Source: CAVVGZ01 sp963841845 (GTDB lineage Bacteria > Chloroflexota > Anaerolineae > Anaerolineales > Anaerolineaceae). Taken from it: a DNA stretch of 64,000 bases. Position numbers and translations under genes: made by a program. Numbering within the stretch: position 1 is the first letter of the stretch; the number at the start of each line of letters is the position of its first letter. A model generated the notes under the pieces. That model was not told the DNA's origin, made no database searches, and saw only the letters and a program-made list of their open reading frames with translations. This document shows positions 17,896 through 26,012 of the stretch, one piece after another. The stretch lies in assembly GCA_963841845.1 (NCBI GenBank), contig CAWJEG010000005.1, positions 62,001 to 126,000 on the forward strand, in the 5' to 3' direction.

Positions 17896-18065
17896 TAATT
17901 ATATTATATATATACCAGTATTATTATTATATTATATATATATTTTGTCAAGATATATTTTTGTAATTTTCCAGTAAATTGCTAAAAAAATAATAAATTC
18001 TTTAAAAAGTCCGCTTTTTCCGATTTTTCGCAGCTGCAAGTAATAGTAGAATTAAATTACCAGTT
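17896..18065. promoter_or_regulatory. Very AT-rich divergent promoter region
   Basis: Between the minus-strand sensor operon and the plus-strand GNAT gene. Bases about 17898-17960 are nearly pure A/T, with TATATA and TTATTA runs. For the minus strand, TTGACA stands at 17946-17951, with several overlapping TATAAT-like boxes 14 to 20 bases below. For the plus strand, TAGAAT at 18047-18052 lies 13 bases before the GNAT ATG. Confidence 0.45.
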
Positions 18066-19025
18066 ATGAACACAATATCCTCTCCCAATATCCGTAAACT
18101 CGATATTAACCATGATTTATTGAAAGTTGCAAATTTAATCGAAAATGCTTTCGGCGATCATATGGACAAAGAGGGAAAAGATTACCTCCGGCAAATCCGG
18201 CGGGCATCTGAAAATAAGAGTCTTCTGCATTGGATTCCCGGTTCGCATGAGCGTGTTTCTTACCCCCTTCATGGTTACGTTTGGGAAGAAAACGATCAAA
18301 TCATAGGTAACGTAAGCGTTTTTCCATATTTATACAATTTCCGTTGGCGTTACCTGGTCGCTAACGTTGCTGTAGATCAAGCTTACCAGGGAAAAGGAAT
18401 CGGAAAGTCATTAACCCGGGTAGGTATTCAGCATGCCTTTGATCATGGGGCTCAAGCAGTTTGGCTGCAGGTACGGGAGGACAATGACATTGCACTGCAC
18501 CTCTACCAGTCACTAGGTTTTATCGAGCGAACCAGGAGGTCAACCTGGAATTATTCCGCCAATCCGGAATCAAAACCGGTCATAGATGGTTCCAAACTTG
18601 TAAGAAAGAGAAGAAATAGTGATTGGGATATGCAATCAAAATGGTTGGATAATATCTATCCACCGGAAGTAACCTGGTACATGCAATTTTCAAAAAATCG
18701 GTTCAGCCCGGGATTATTGCAAAAAATCGAGACTTTTTTTTCACCTCAAGAAATCCAGCACTTCACGGCAGAGTCCAACGGTGAGATCCTTGGGATAGCA
18801 ACCTTGGAAAAAAGATCGAATATACAATCAATCCTTTGGATGGCTCCAAGACCAGAGCAGGAGCGAAAAGCCCTGGATATCCTGTTGAATCACGTTGCCA
18901 ATTCTAACCAATCTTCCAGGAGAATCATCTTGAACTATCCGGCAAATTGCGCAGATGAGACGATCAACCAGGCTGGATTTTTAAAACTAAATACATTAAT
19001 ATGGATGGAAAAGAAATTTTTCTAA
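18066..19025 (+). CDS. GNAT-family N-acetyltransferase
   Basis: A cytosolic protein of 319 residues. The acetyl-CoA core is at about 75-160: VANVAVDQAYQGKGIGKSL carries the Q/RxxGxG pyrophosphate loop (QGKGIG), and DIALHLYQSLGF is the usual final helix and strand. The C-terminal half, about 160 residues, looks like a second GNAT-like lobe without a clear loop (GEILGIATLEKRSN, then NYPANCADETINQAGFL). The substrate is unknown. No Shine-Dalgarno is seen, and the -10 box lies close to the ATG. It is followed after 25 bases by the small membrane protein gene. Confidence 0.85.
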   Translation: MNTISSPNIRKLDINHDLLKVANLIENAFGDHMDKEGKDYLRQIRRASENKSLLHWIPGSHERVSYPLHGYVWEENDQIIGNVSVFPYLYNFRWRYLVANVAVDQAYQGKGIGKSLTRVGIQHAFDHGAQAVWLQVREDNDIALHLYQSLGFIERTRRSTWNYSANPESKPVIDGSKLVRKRRNSDWDMQSKWLDNIYPPEVTWYMQFSKNRFSPGLLQKIETFFSPQEIQHFTAESNGEILGIATLEKRSNIQSILWMAPRPEQERKALDILLNHVANSNQSSRRIILNYPANCADETINQAGFLKLNTLIWMEKKFF

Positions 19026-19050
19026 GCAATACAGGAAAGGCGAGTATCAA

Positions 19051-19425
19051 ATGAAGAAATTTCTAATTCAATTAGCAATTAATGCTGTGGCACTTTATGT
19101 GGCAATAGTCATCCTTGATGGCAGAGGGATTAACCCTCAAAGCGATAACTGGTTGTCCTTCATCTGGTTGGCACTCATATTTGGATTAGTCAACAGTCTG
19201 ATCAGGCCATTCCTGGTTGTATTAGGCTGCCCCTTCATTGTTCTGACGCTGGGATTAGGAATCCTATTAATCAATACCTTGATGTTCTACCTGGCCGGGG
19301 TAATCGGAAGTATTTTCGGAGTAGGGTTTACAGTTGATGGATTAATTCCAGCACTTCTGGGAGCACTAATTGTCAGCATAGTGAGTATGCTGCTTGAGAA
19401 AATCCTAAGGGATACCCGGCGTTAA
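19051..19425 (+). CDS. Four-TM phage-holin-family (superfamily IV) membrane protein
   Basis: A 124-residue membrane protein with four hydrophobic segments and the family pattern WLALIFGLVNSLIRPFLVVL, then LTLGLGILLINTLMFYLAG, and a C-terminal LIVSIVSMLLEKIL. Proteins of this family are common on bacterial chromosomes and are not linked to phage here; the function is unknown. AGGAAAGG precedes the ATG. It probably shares the GNAT transcript. It ends 14 bases before the oppositely oriented TIGR03663 gene. Confidence 0.85.
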   Translation: MKKFLIQLAINAVALYVAIVILDGRGINPQSDNWLSFIWLALIFGLVNSLIRPFLVVLGCPFIVLTLGLGILLINTLMFYLAGVIGSIFGVGFTVDGLIPALLGALIVSIVSMLLEKILRDTRR

Positions 19426-19439
19426 TAGTGAAGGAACCC

Positions 19440-22400
19440 TTAATCTGGTATTACAAACCTCAGGATGCGATGATTTTCCGCATCGCTGACATATACGTTC
19501 CCGCTGCTGTCGGTGGCTATGCCTGACGGGAGACCGAATCCGCTTGAATCTGTGGAATAGTCCCCCCACCCGCGGATAAAATTTCCCACCTGGTCGAACT
19601 GTAAAATCTTATATCCTTCAGGATCTGTAACAAATACCTGGTCAAGATTATTTACAGCAATATATGGTTTGTTTTCCATTGATTGCCCAAACCACCCGTA
19701 AATATCCCAGAACTGAAGGGGGTTGAAACTATCCGGTTCTGATCCTGGCGTAAATACCTGAACCCTTTGGTTCCAGGCTTCGGCGACGAAAATATTGCCA
19801 TTCGCAGCTGCAGCAATCCCAACCGGTTCATCCAGTTCGCCAAGCCCAACGCCTGCCGACCCAAACTGAGTGAGATATTTCCCTTCAGGGTCAAACACCA
19901 CAATCCTTTTATTCCCAGTATCTGTTACAAAAACGCGGCCATTCTCATCAACCGCCACATCGCGGGGACCCCAGAAAGCCTCCGGGGATTCAGCCTGGCC
20001 AAATAATCCGAACATGAGTAAAAATTCTCCATCCGGGGTAAATTTTTGAATCCGGTGATTCCATGTGTCAGCAATATAAATTGATCCATCCGGTGCTGCG
20101 GCAATACCCCATGGTTCATTAAAAGTTCCCCCGGGGGCATTACCTGCAGCGACATCCGCAAATGTACCCCAGCTATTAATAAATTCTCCATTTGCCGAAA
20201 ATTGCTGCACACGGTGATTGCGGGAATCAGCCACATAGATCGATCCATCCGGTCCGATTGTCATTCCCCGCGGTGATTGGAATTGTCCTTCGCCAGAGCC
20301 CATTGTCCCAAAACTCAAGTCAGGAGGCAATGTGACCATACCGGCCAGGTAAGGGTCTGTTTCGGTCTCCATTTCAACTGCCGGGGCAACGCCATAATTC
20401 CATATCTGCGCAACAATATCCTTACGGATATAAAATACCATCTTGCTGCTGGGCTGCCATGTTTCAGGTGTTAGACTATCGCTGCCGGTTAATTCAGCGT
20501 AGAGGGAGTAATCCCGGTTGAGCCAGATATTGAATATGGCTGTTCGCATCTGCGGATCCCGGATTGCGTTCCAAATTCGTTCCCAGGTAAGGTTAAAATA
20601 ATCCTGGTTTGGCCACCATAAACGCATATACTCGAATTTATTAAAGTTATTTCTTAAAATGGAATCCATTTTTCCCATCGTGGATTCACCAGCAATCACC
20701 ATTGGCGCATCGGCCAGGTCGCGGGTTGGCTTATCCGTATACCAACGATGGTTTGGATAATTACGGAAATACCACCAGTATGGATAGAGTGCATCATTAT
20801 CATATGCCACTTCAATATCCAATCCTTTGGTCAACCTTCGGGATATTTCTTCAACCTGGGTAAGGACTTGTTTTGGCCCGGGTGCGGCATGGGCGTAAAC
20901 AAGGTATTCGGTTGCATAATCATAATTAATAAAGGATGCTCTATAAGAAGTGCGTATGGTTAGTATTGTCAAAAATAATACGATTACCAGGGTTACAAAT
21001 TTTAATGCGTTGGACACGCTCCAACCTTTTGTCAGTCGTACCAATCCATAGCAGCTAAAAAGAAAAACGCATGTAGCCAGGATAAAACCGTTCGTGATTT
21101 GCAGCTGTTCAAGGGTTTTCCCTTGAAACGGGGGCGTGTTTCCCAATAGAGAACCAACAATAGCAGCAAAACTTGCCAACGCTACTGGCAGCAGTAGAAC
21201 GACAAGAATTCCATTGCGACTGGATAATGCTTTCCAATCCGTAATATCCACCAGATATCCAAAACCCCAAGCACCAGTCAACGCCAATGGTATGGCAATG
21301 TGAACTGTAAGCCAGGGCATTTTTTCGCCAGCAAGGCTGTAGGCAAGCAGGCTCGTGATAGACCAGAAAAGGAAAAGGGCGAGAGTTGGAACCCTGACCG
21401 GGCGAAGGTTGTCTGTTTCCATGGTACCGGTGGGTAAATTTTCCTGAAGCGGTGCGAGGTTTTCCTGTTGAATTTCGGGCAAATCTTCAACAGCGGCAGA
21501 TTGCTGCAGAAAAGTGGATCCATCGGTTGAATCATTAATTGGATGTGCGGGTGAATATCCCGCAACATTCGTGAAACGGGAGTATCGAATCCCGAAATAA
21601 ATCGCCAGAATGGTTCCGAGAGCAGAAAGATACTCGTATAACGGGACCTGAATTAATCCATAGTAATACCAGGGTTGGCTGCCCCTTTCCACCCCTTGCT
21701 GTGAAAGCCAATATCCAAGTGAACCAACAAGCCCGGTGAAAAAACCCTGTCCGTTGGTAAAAATGGATGTGTAAAAAACAACAAAAATGCCGTAAAAAAC
21801 CGCGGCATAGAGAAACCAATTTTTTCGCTGCCACCAATACCCGATAAGGATTGCTGCCAGGGATAACACTCCCACGACAATACCTGTGCGGGTAAGCCCT
21901 GCAGCTTCATAATTTAACGGATCAAAACCAGCCATTTTTACTGGAAAAGCGCTTAATAATGGCAGAATTAATGTCCCAATTAAGATCAATATATCAAAAG
22001 ACCGAAAACTGCGGATAATTCCCCAACCAATTTCCCGAATTAGAATATAGGCTGCAAAAAATGCGATTCCCAGAGAAGCCAGGAATGCAAGAATCTCTCC
22101 AGTGAACTGCGCCGTTAGTGCAATTTCCGGAATCATATCGGGTGAGCTACCTGCTGCCGGTTCGGCAGTTACCGCAATATTGGAATTCCATACTGCCAGT
22201 CCAAGGGCAATCCCGAGCAGGACCAGGGCAATGACCACCAATATCAGAAATCGATCCTTGATCCGGGGATCTGGCCAGTTAATTCTTCCAATCTGCTGAA
22301 TAAATAGAATTGCACTAAATAGTAATACCTGGGCTGTATAAATATAGGAGGTTTCTTTAGATGTGAAATGAAGCGCCAATGAAACCGTCAGCAAATAAAG

Positions 22401-22955
22401 GGAGAAACGATCACCACGATCCAGATAACGGAGAATAGCATACAAAGTCATCACTGCAAATAACTCAATGAAACCTTCGTTGCGTGCATACCTCCCGTAA
22501 TACAACAGGTAAGGTGAGATTAAAAATAAAAATCCAGCGATAATGGCGCCTGTCAATCCTATATAGCGTCGGAAAGCAATTAAAACAAACGCTACTGCTC
22601 CAATACTAAATAGGGCAGCCGGTAAGCGGGATGTAAAGTCGTTATCTCCAAGCAGGAAATAGGATAGGGCAATGAGATGAAATTGAATGGGTCCATGGGT
22701 TACCGGGTCATGCCGGTAAATATTCCCGGTGTATAACTGCCAGGAAGGAACAACATGGTTGACCTCATCATGGCTCATTACCCGCAAACCCAAAATGGAA
22801 AACCTGGAGATCATGGCCAGGAGGATTATCAAGAGAATGATGATCCAGTCAGCCTTTACTCTCGAGAGCAAGGTTGAGACTGGTGTTTCCAGCCAGGAGG
22901 GGGCTGGCTGTGATGCCTCCCGCGGTTGGTTGATCTCCGGAGAAAGATTTTGCAT
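19440..22955 (-). CDS. TIGR03663-family membrane glycosyltransferase-like protein fused to an NHL propeller
   Basis: A 1171-residue protein. Residues about 35-650 hold roughly 12-14 TM segments with the GT-C-like first loop MSHDEVNHVVP and HDPVTHGPIQFH, and YGRYARNEGF after TM3-4, as in TIGR03663 (Agl23-like). About 650-870 is an extracytoplasmic domain (NYDYATEYLVYAHAAPGP). Residues about 875-1171 contain six NHL repeats, e.g. SIYVADSRNHRVQQF and SIYIADTWNHRIQKF, forming a beta-propeller outside the cell. Its promoter is at 22983-23011. It probably transfers lipid-linked sugar or assists glycan export, with the propeller binding substrate or the wall; exact role unknown. Confidence 0.85.
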   Translation of the reverse strand: MQNLSPEINQPREASQPAPSWLETPVSTLLSRVKADWIIILLIILLAMISRFSILGLRVMSHDEVNHVVPSWQLYTGNIYRHDPVTHGPIQFHLIALSYFLLGDNDFTSRLPAALFSIGAVAFVLIAFRRYIGLTGAIIAGFLFLISPYLLYYGRYARNEGFIELFAVMTLYAILRYLDRGDRFSLYLLTVSLALHFTSKETSYIYTAQVLLFSAILFIQQIGRINWPDPRIKDRFLILVVIALVLLGIALGLAVWNSNIAVTAEPAAGSSPDMIPEIALTAQFTGEILAFLASLGIAFFAAYILIREIGWGIIRSFRSFDILILIGTLILPLLSAFPVKMAGFDPLNYEAAGLTRTGIVVGVLSLAAILIGYWWQRKNWFLYAAVFYGIFVVFYTSIFTNGQGFFTGLVGSLGYWLSQQGVERGSQPWYYYGLIQVPLYEYLSALGTILAIYFGIRYSRFTNVAGYSPAHPINDSTDGSTFLQQSAAVEDLPEIQQENLAPLQENLPTGTMETDNLRPVRVPTLALFLFWSITSLLAYSLAGEKMPWLTVHIAIPLALTGAWGFGYLVDITDWKALSSRNGILVVLLLPVALASFAAIVGSLLGNTPPFQGKTLEQLQITNGFILATCVFLFSCYGLVRLTKGWSVSNALKFVTLVIVLFLTILTIRTSYRASFINYDYATEYLVYAHAAPGPKQVLTQVEEISRRLTKGLDIEVAYDNDALYPYWWYFRNYPNHRWYTDKPTRDLADAPMVIAGESTMGKMDSILRNNFNKFEYMRLWWPNQDYFNLTWERIWNAIRDPQMRTAIFNIWLNRDYSLYAELTGSDSLTPETWQPSSKMVFYIRKDIVAQIWNYGVAPAVEMETETDPYLAGMVTLPPDLSFGTMGSGEGQFQSPRGMTIGPDGSIYVADSRNHRVQQFSANGEFINSWGTFADVAAGNAPGGTFNEPWGIAAAPDGSIYIADTWNHRIQKFTPDGEFLLMFGLFGQAESPEAFWGPRDVAVDENGRVFVTDTGNKRIVVFDPEGKYLTQFGSAGVGLGELDEPVGIAAAANGNIFVAEAWNQRVQVFTPGSEPDSFNPLQFWDIYGWFGQSMENKPYIAVNNLDQVFVTDPEGYKILQFDQVGNFIRGWGDYSTDSSGFGLPSGIATDSSGNVYVSDAENHRILRFVIPD

Positions 22956-22982
22956 AGATTTATGACCTTAGTGACCCTACCG

Positions 22983-23011
22983 AATATACTTTAATCGACT
23001 GATCTTGACAA
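22983..23011 (-). promoter_or_regulatory. sigma-70-type promoter for the TIGR03663 gene
   Basis: Minus strand TTGTCA (23006-23011), 17-base spacer, TATATT (22983-22988), 28 bases above the ATG at 22955. The rest of the gap 22956-23158 shows nothing clear. Confidence 0.7.
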
Positions 23012-23158
23012 GTTTATTTTTCAGGTATGTTTCCGATTGGATTTTATTTTAGTTAACGATTCAAAACAGAATATTCTAAAAAGTTCATTAGCAGTTTATT
23101 GGGAACAATCAAATTTTCTTTAATCATTCTAATAAAACAAGATAGATACATAGAGACC

Positions 23159-24643
23159 TTATTGGGCAGGGATGTTGAAATAGTTGTAAACCGATCTTGC
23201 CAGGTTGGCTAAAAGTGTGTTGGCAGGATCAAAGACCAATTGTGTTGGTTGATTCATAAAAATAACCAGGACAAAGTCTCCGCCCGGAGTATAAACCAAT
23301 CCGGCATCCCCAAAAGTGTGCAGCAGACCATCACTTTCCACAATCCATCCATGCTTATTCGCAACCCGGGTTCCTTCCGGCAGACCCGCCTGCATTAACA
23401 CACCGATCTGGTTGGATGCCAGGTGATCGATCATCGCCCGGCATTCAGTCATGGATATCTCTCCCGGAAAAACAACCGCAAAAGTACCACCACCCTCTTT
23501 CGAGCACTGGTAGAGGTCATCTAAAATCATTCCCATGTCTGCAGGGGTGGTCTGGTTGTAAGGGTCTGGTCCGGTATTGTAATCAGTCCTTGTATTCGCT
23601 GGTGTGTCGAATCGCCGGAGCAAAGGGGCTCCTAACCGAAAATATCCTGCCAGGAATGTGTTTTCCAAACCCAACTTCTGTAAATCATCCGTCACCTGTA
23701 ACGGGCCAAGGTTTTCATCCATTACTCTTTCCATCATGGTGTCTGCCGGATCATTTTCTGATCTCTCAATCATTAATTTGATCAGGTTTGAAATATCATC
23801 TGGCGCGGGTTCTGCAATCCGACGGTAGACTGAAGCCATTATCGGAATTTTCATCGTGCTTGCGGCAGTAAAGGCTATCCCGGGGGGGATGGTTTCCCCC
23901 TGTTGATAAGCGAAATTCAATTCCTCGCGAGTTTGCAAATCCAGCATGTAAACCTCGGTAAGCCCATCAAATCCAGAGACATCAATAATTTGCTGCATCA
24001 TTATTTGTAAATTTTGGATAGATGGCCGGGTTGGTGTAACTTGTTTGAAGGAGAGGTTTACAACTCTGGAGTTGGGGGATCGCATAGCATCTTTGATTAA
24101 CAGGACTGCACGATCGAGATCAAGAATTCTGCCGGAATCTCCACTGTCAAAATTCGTTGTCCCTGCAACAGGCATCACCGGTGATGGGGGACGGTCATAA
24201 CGGAGAGCCACTTCGTCTCGAAGATAATTTTTCAACCTCTCCTCAGAGATAGTGGCACTGAGAGGAACAGACGACGGGGTTGGTAAGCGATTCCACAAAT
24301 AATCCCAGAAAGCCGGCCAGAAGGGTTGTCGTATACGCTGGATATCAGCTGCAGTCAACATCGACTGCAAATCCAGTTCGAATCCTATGGTGGATGGCTT
24401 TATTTGAATTAAAGAGTCTTCGTATCGCACTTCGATTGGAACACCATACGCCTGGATTAATCTCTCGGCAGCCTGCTGCTGATTGAGACCGCCTACAGAT
24501 ACGTCGGCAATGACCATTCCTGGTGGAAAATTGGCTCGCAATCTGCTGAATACCACCAGGCCAACCACAGCCAATAATACAGCTCCGAAGAAAAAAACCA
24601 GGGAACTCCATCTCAAAACCGTTAAGAATCTTCTTGACCGCAT
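23159..24643 (-). CDS. Class A beta-lactamase-like serine hydrolase with N-terminal PG-binding domain
   Basis: A 494-residue envelope protein. One N-terminal TM (about 12-32) is followed by a PG_binding_4-like domain (MVIADVSVGGLNQQQAAERL) and then a serine beta-lactamase/PBP-fold domain at about 235-490. The SxxK motif is STMK in TAASTMKIPIM, the SxN motif is SEN in IERSENDPAD, and the KTG position reads KHG in VANKHGWI. Members of this architecture are thought to act on cell-wall peptides; true beta-lactam hydrolysis is possible but not shown, since the Glu166 loop was not identified. GGAGTAAGGA precedes the ATG. Divergent from gmd. Confidence 0.8.
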   Translation of the reverse strand: MRSRRFLTVLRWSSLVFFFGAVLLAVVGLVVFSRLRANFPPGMVIADVSVGGLNQQQAAERLIQAYGVPIEVRYEDSLIQIKPSTIGFELDLQSMLTAADIQRIRQPFWPAFWDYLWNRLPTPSSVPLSATISEERLKNYLRDEVALRYDRPPSPVMPVAGTTNFDSGDSGRILDLDRAVLLIKDAMRSPNSRVVNLSFKQVTPTRPSIQNLQIMMQQIIDVSGFDGLTEVYMLDLQTREELNFAYQQGETIPPGIAFTAASTMKIPIMASVYRRIAEPAPDDISNLIKLMIERSENDPADTMMERVMDENLGPLQVTDDLQKLGLENTFLAGYFRLGAPLLRRFDTPANTRTDYNTGPDPYNQTTPADMGMILDDLYQCSKEGGGTFAVVFPGEISMTECRAMIDHLASNQIGVLMQAGLPEGTRVANKHGWIVESDGLLHTFGDAGLVYTPGGDFVLVIFMNQPTQLVFDPANTLLANLARSVYNYFNIPAQ

Positions 24644-24676
24644 TCCTTACTCCATGTCCAATTAATACAATATTGG

Positions 24677-24685
24677 ATTGTACCA
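24677..24685 (-). promoter_or_regulatory. Possible promoter for the beta-lactamase-like gene
   Basis: TGGTACAAT on the minus strand (TACAAT at 24677-24682) is an extended -10 box 34 bases above the ATG at 24643. The -35 is weak. Confidence 0.4.
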
Positions 24686-24755
24686 GATTCATAGTCGTAT
24701 CTAAATCAGATATGTAATTGCTTCCATCCGACTAAGCCCGCCAAACAATAAATTA

Positions 24756-24784
24756 TTGACACCATCCATAGCGGTGATTATACT
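24756..24784 (+). promoter_or_regulatory. sigma-70-type promoter for gmd
   Basis: TTGACA (24756-24761), 17-base spacer, TATACT (24779-24784): a near-consensus promoter 140 bases above the gmd start. A second, extended -10 (TGTTAGAAT) lies nearer the gene at about 24883-24891. Confidence 0.7.
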
Positions 24785-24923
24785 TATCAATCAAAAATAG
24801 AAACCAGGGAAGTTTTTTTGGATTACTGATTTCAGGTACAGATTACTGCCTTAGTATATAAATTGGATTATTCAAACCATATGTTAGAATAATTCGATCC
24901 TTTTGGCAGATCCGGAGGATATA

Positions 24924-25991
24924 TTGAAAAAAGCACTAATCACCGGGATTACCGGACAAGATGGTTCCTATCTAGCCGAACTACTACTCTCGCAGGGTTA
25001 TGAGGTTCATGGAGTAATCAGGCGGGCGAGTACGTTCAATACAGGGCGTATTGATCATCTTTATCGAGATCCCCATAATGGGGAAAAAGTTCATCTACAT
25101 CTCCATTATGGTGATATTGCTGTGTCGGAGACGATTCTGGACCTAATTTATAACATCAGGCCAGAAGAAATCTACCATCTTGCCGCGCAAAGTCATGTTA
25201 GGGTGAGTTTTGATATGCCGGAATATACCGGAGATGTCACCGGGTTAGGAGCTATCCGCATTTTAGAAGCGGTACGGAAAAGCGGTGTAAATGCCCGCTT
25301 TTACCAGGCGTCTTCAAGTGAGATGTTTGGCAGCGCCAAGCCGCCCCAAAATGAATTAACTCCTTTTGAACCCCGCAGTCCGTATGCTGCCGCAAAGGTT
25401 TATGCCTATTGGGTTACCCGAAATCATCGTGAAGGGTATAAAACATATGCCTGCAACGGCATTCTATTCAACCACGAATCTCCCCGGCGTGGAGAAACAT
25501 TTGTAACCCGTAAAATAACCAGGGCGGTTGCAAATATCTTAGCCGGGAAACAAAACCATTTATACCTTGGGAATCTCGAATCTCTGCGGGATTGGGGTTA
25601 CGCTCCCGAATACGTTGAAGCGATGTGGAAAATGCTCCAGCAAGATCAGCCTAAAGATTACGTGATCGGGACCGGTGAGTCTCATTCTGTACGTGAATTT
25701 CTAGAAGAAGCTTTTGGGTACGTAAATCTGGATTGGCAAGATTACGTGAGAGTGGATGAGCGATACTTTCGTCCGACAGAAGTCGATTACTTGCTGGCAG
25801 ATCCAGAAATGGCAAGAAATGAATTGGGCTGGGCTCCCAAGGTTCGGTTTCATGAACTGGTAAGAATCATGGTAGATGCTGATCTCGAACTAATAGATAT
25901 GAAAACTCCTGGAGAAGGCAAGAAAATTTTAGAGCAATATTTTAGCGGCTGGCATCGCTGGGAGAATCAGGTTATCTCAATGGGACGCTAA
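24924..25991 (+). CDS. gmd: GDP-mannose 4,6-dehydratase
   Basis: First step from GDP-mannose to GDP-fucose, GDP-rhamnose or GDP-perosamine. The extended SDR has the NAD(P) loop ITGITGQDGSYLAELLL, RRASTFNTGRIDHL, the active-site Ser/Glu segment YQASSSEMFG, and the YxxxK motif in SPYAAAKVYAYW. NHESPRRGETFVTRKIT and NLESLRDWGYA are specific to Gmd. About 355 residues. The start is taken as TTG at 24924, because GGAGG ends 5 bases before it and the product then begins MKKALITG; an in-frame TTG at 24903 lies upstream of that site. No fcl or rmd partner gene is adjacent; the product probably feeds surface glycans. Confidence 0.95.
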   Translation: MKKALITGITGQDGSYLAELLLSQGYEVHGVIRRASTFNTGRIDHLYRDPHNGEKVHLHLHYGDIAVSETILDLIYNIRPEEIYHLAAQSHVRVSFDMPEYTGDVTGLGAIRILEAVRKSGVNARFYQASSSEMFGSAKPPQNELTPFEPRSPYAAAKVYAYWVTRNHREGYKTYACNGILFNHESPRRGETFVTRKITRAVANILAGKQNHLYLGNLESLRDWGYAPEYVEAMWKMLQQDQPKDYVIGTGESHSVREFLEEAFGYVNLDWQDYVRVDERYFRPTEVDYLLADPEMARNELGWAPKVRFHELVRIMVDADLELIDMKTPGEGKKILEQYFSGWHRWENQVISMGR

Positions 25992-26012
25992 ATATTAATA
26001 AACGTCCCTAAA

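Noticed and set aside
17898..17960. AT-rich repeats as an origin or CRISPR leader
   Set aside because: The repeats are irregular low-complexity TATA/TTA runs without spacers, DnaA boxes or adjoining replication genes; a divergent promoter region explains them better.
19051..19425. Prophage remnant because of the holin-like gene
   Set aside because: No other phage gene, att site or integrase is near; this 4-TM family is common as a plain chromosomal gene.
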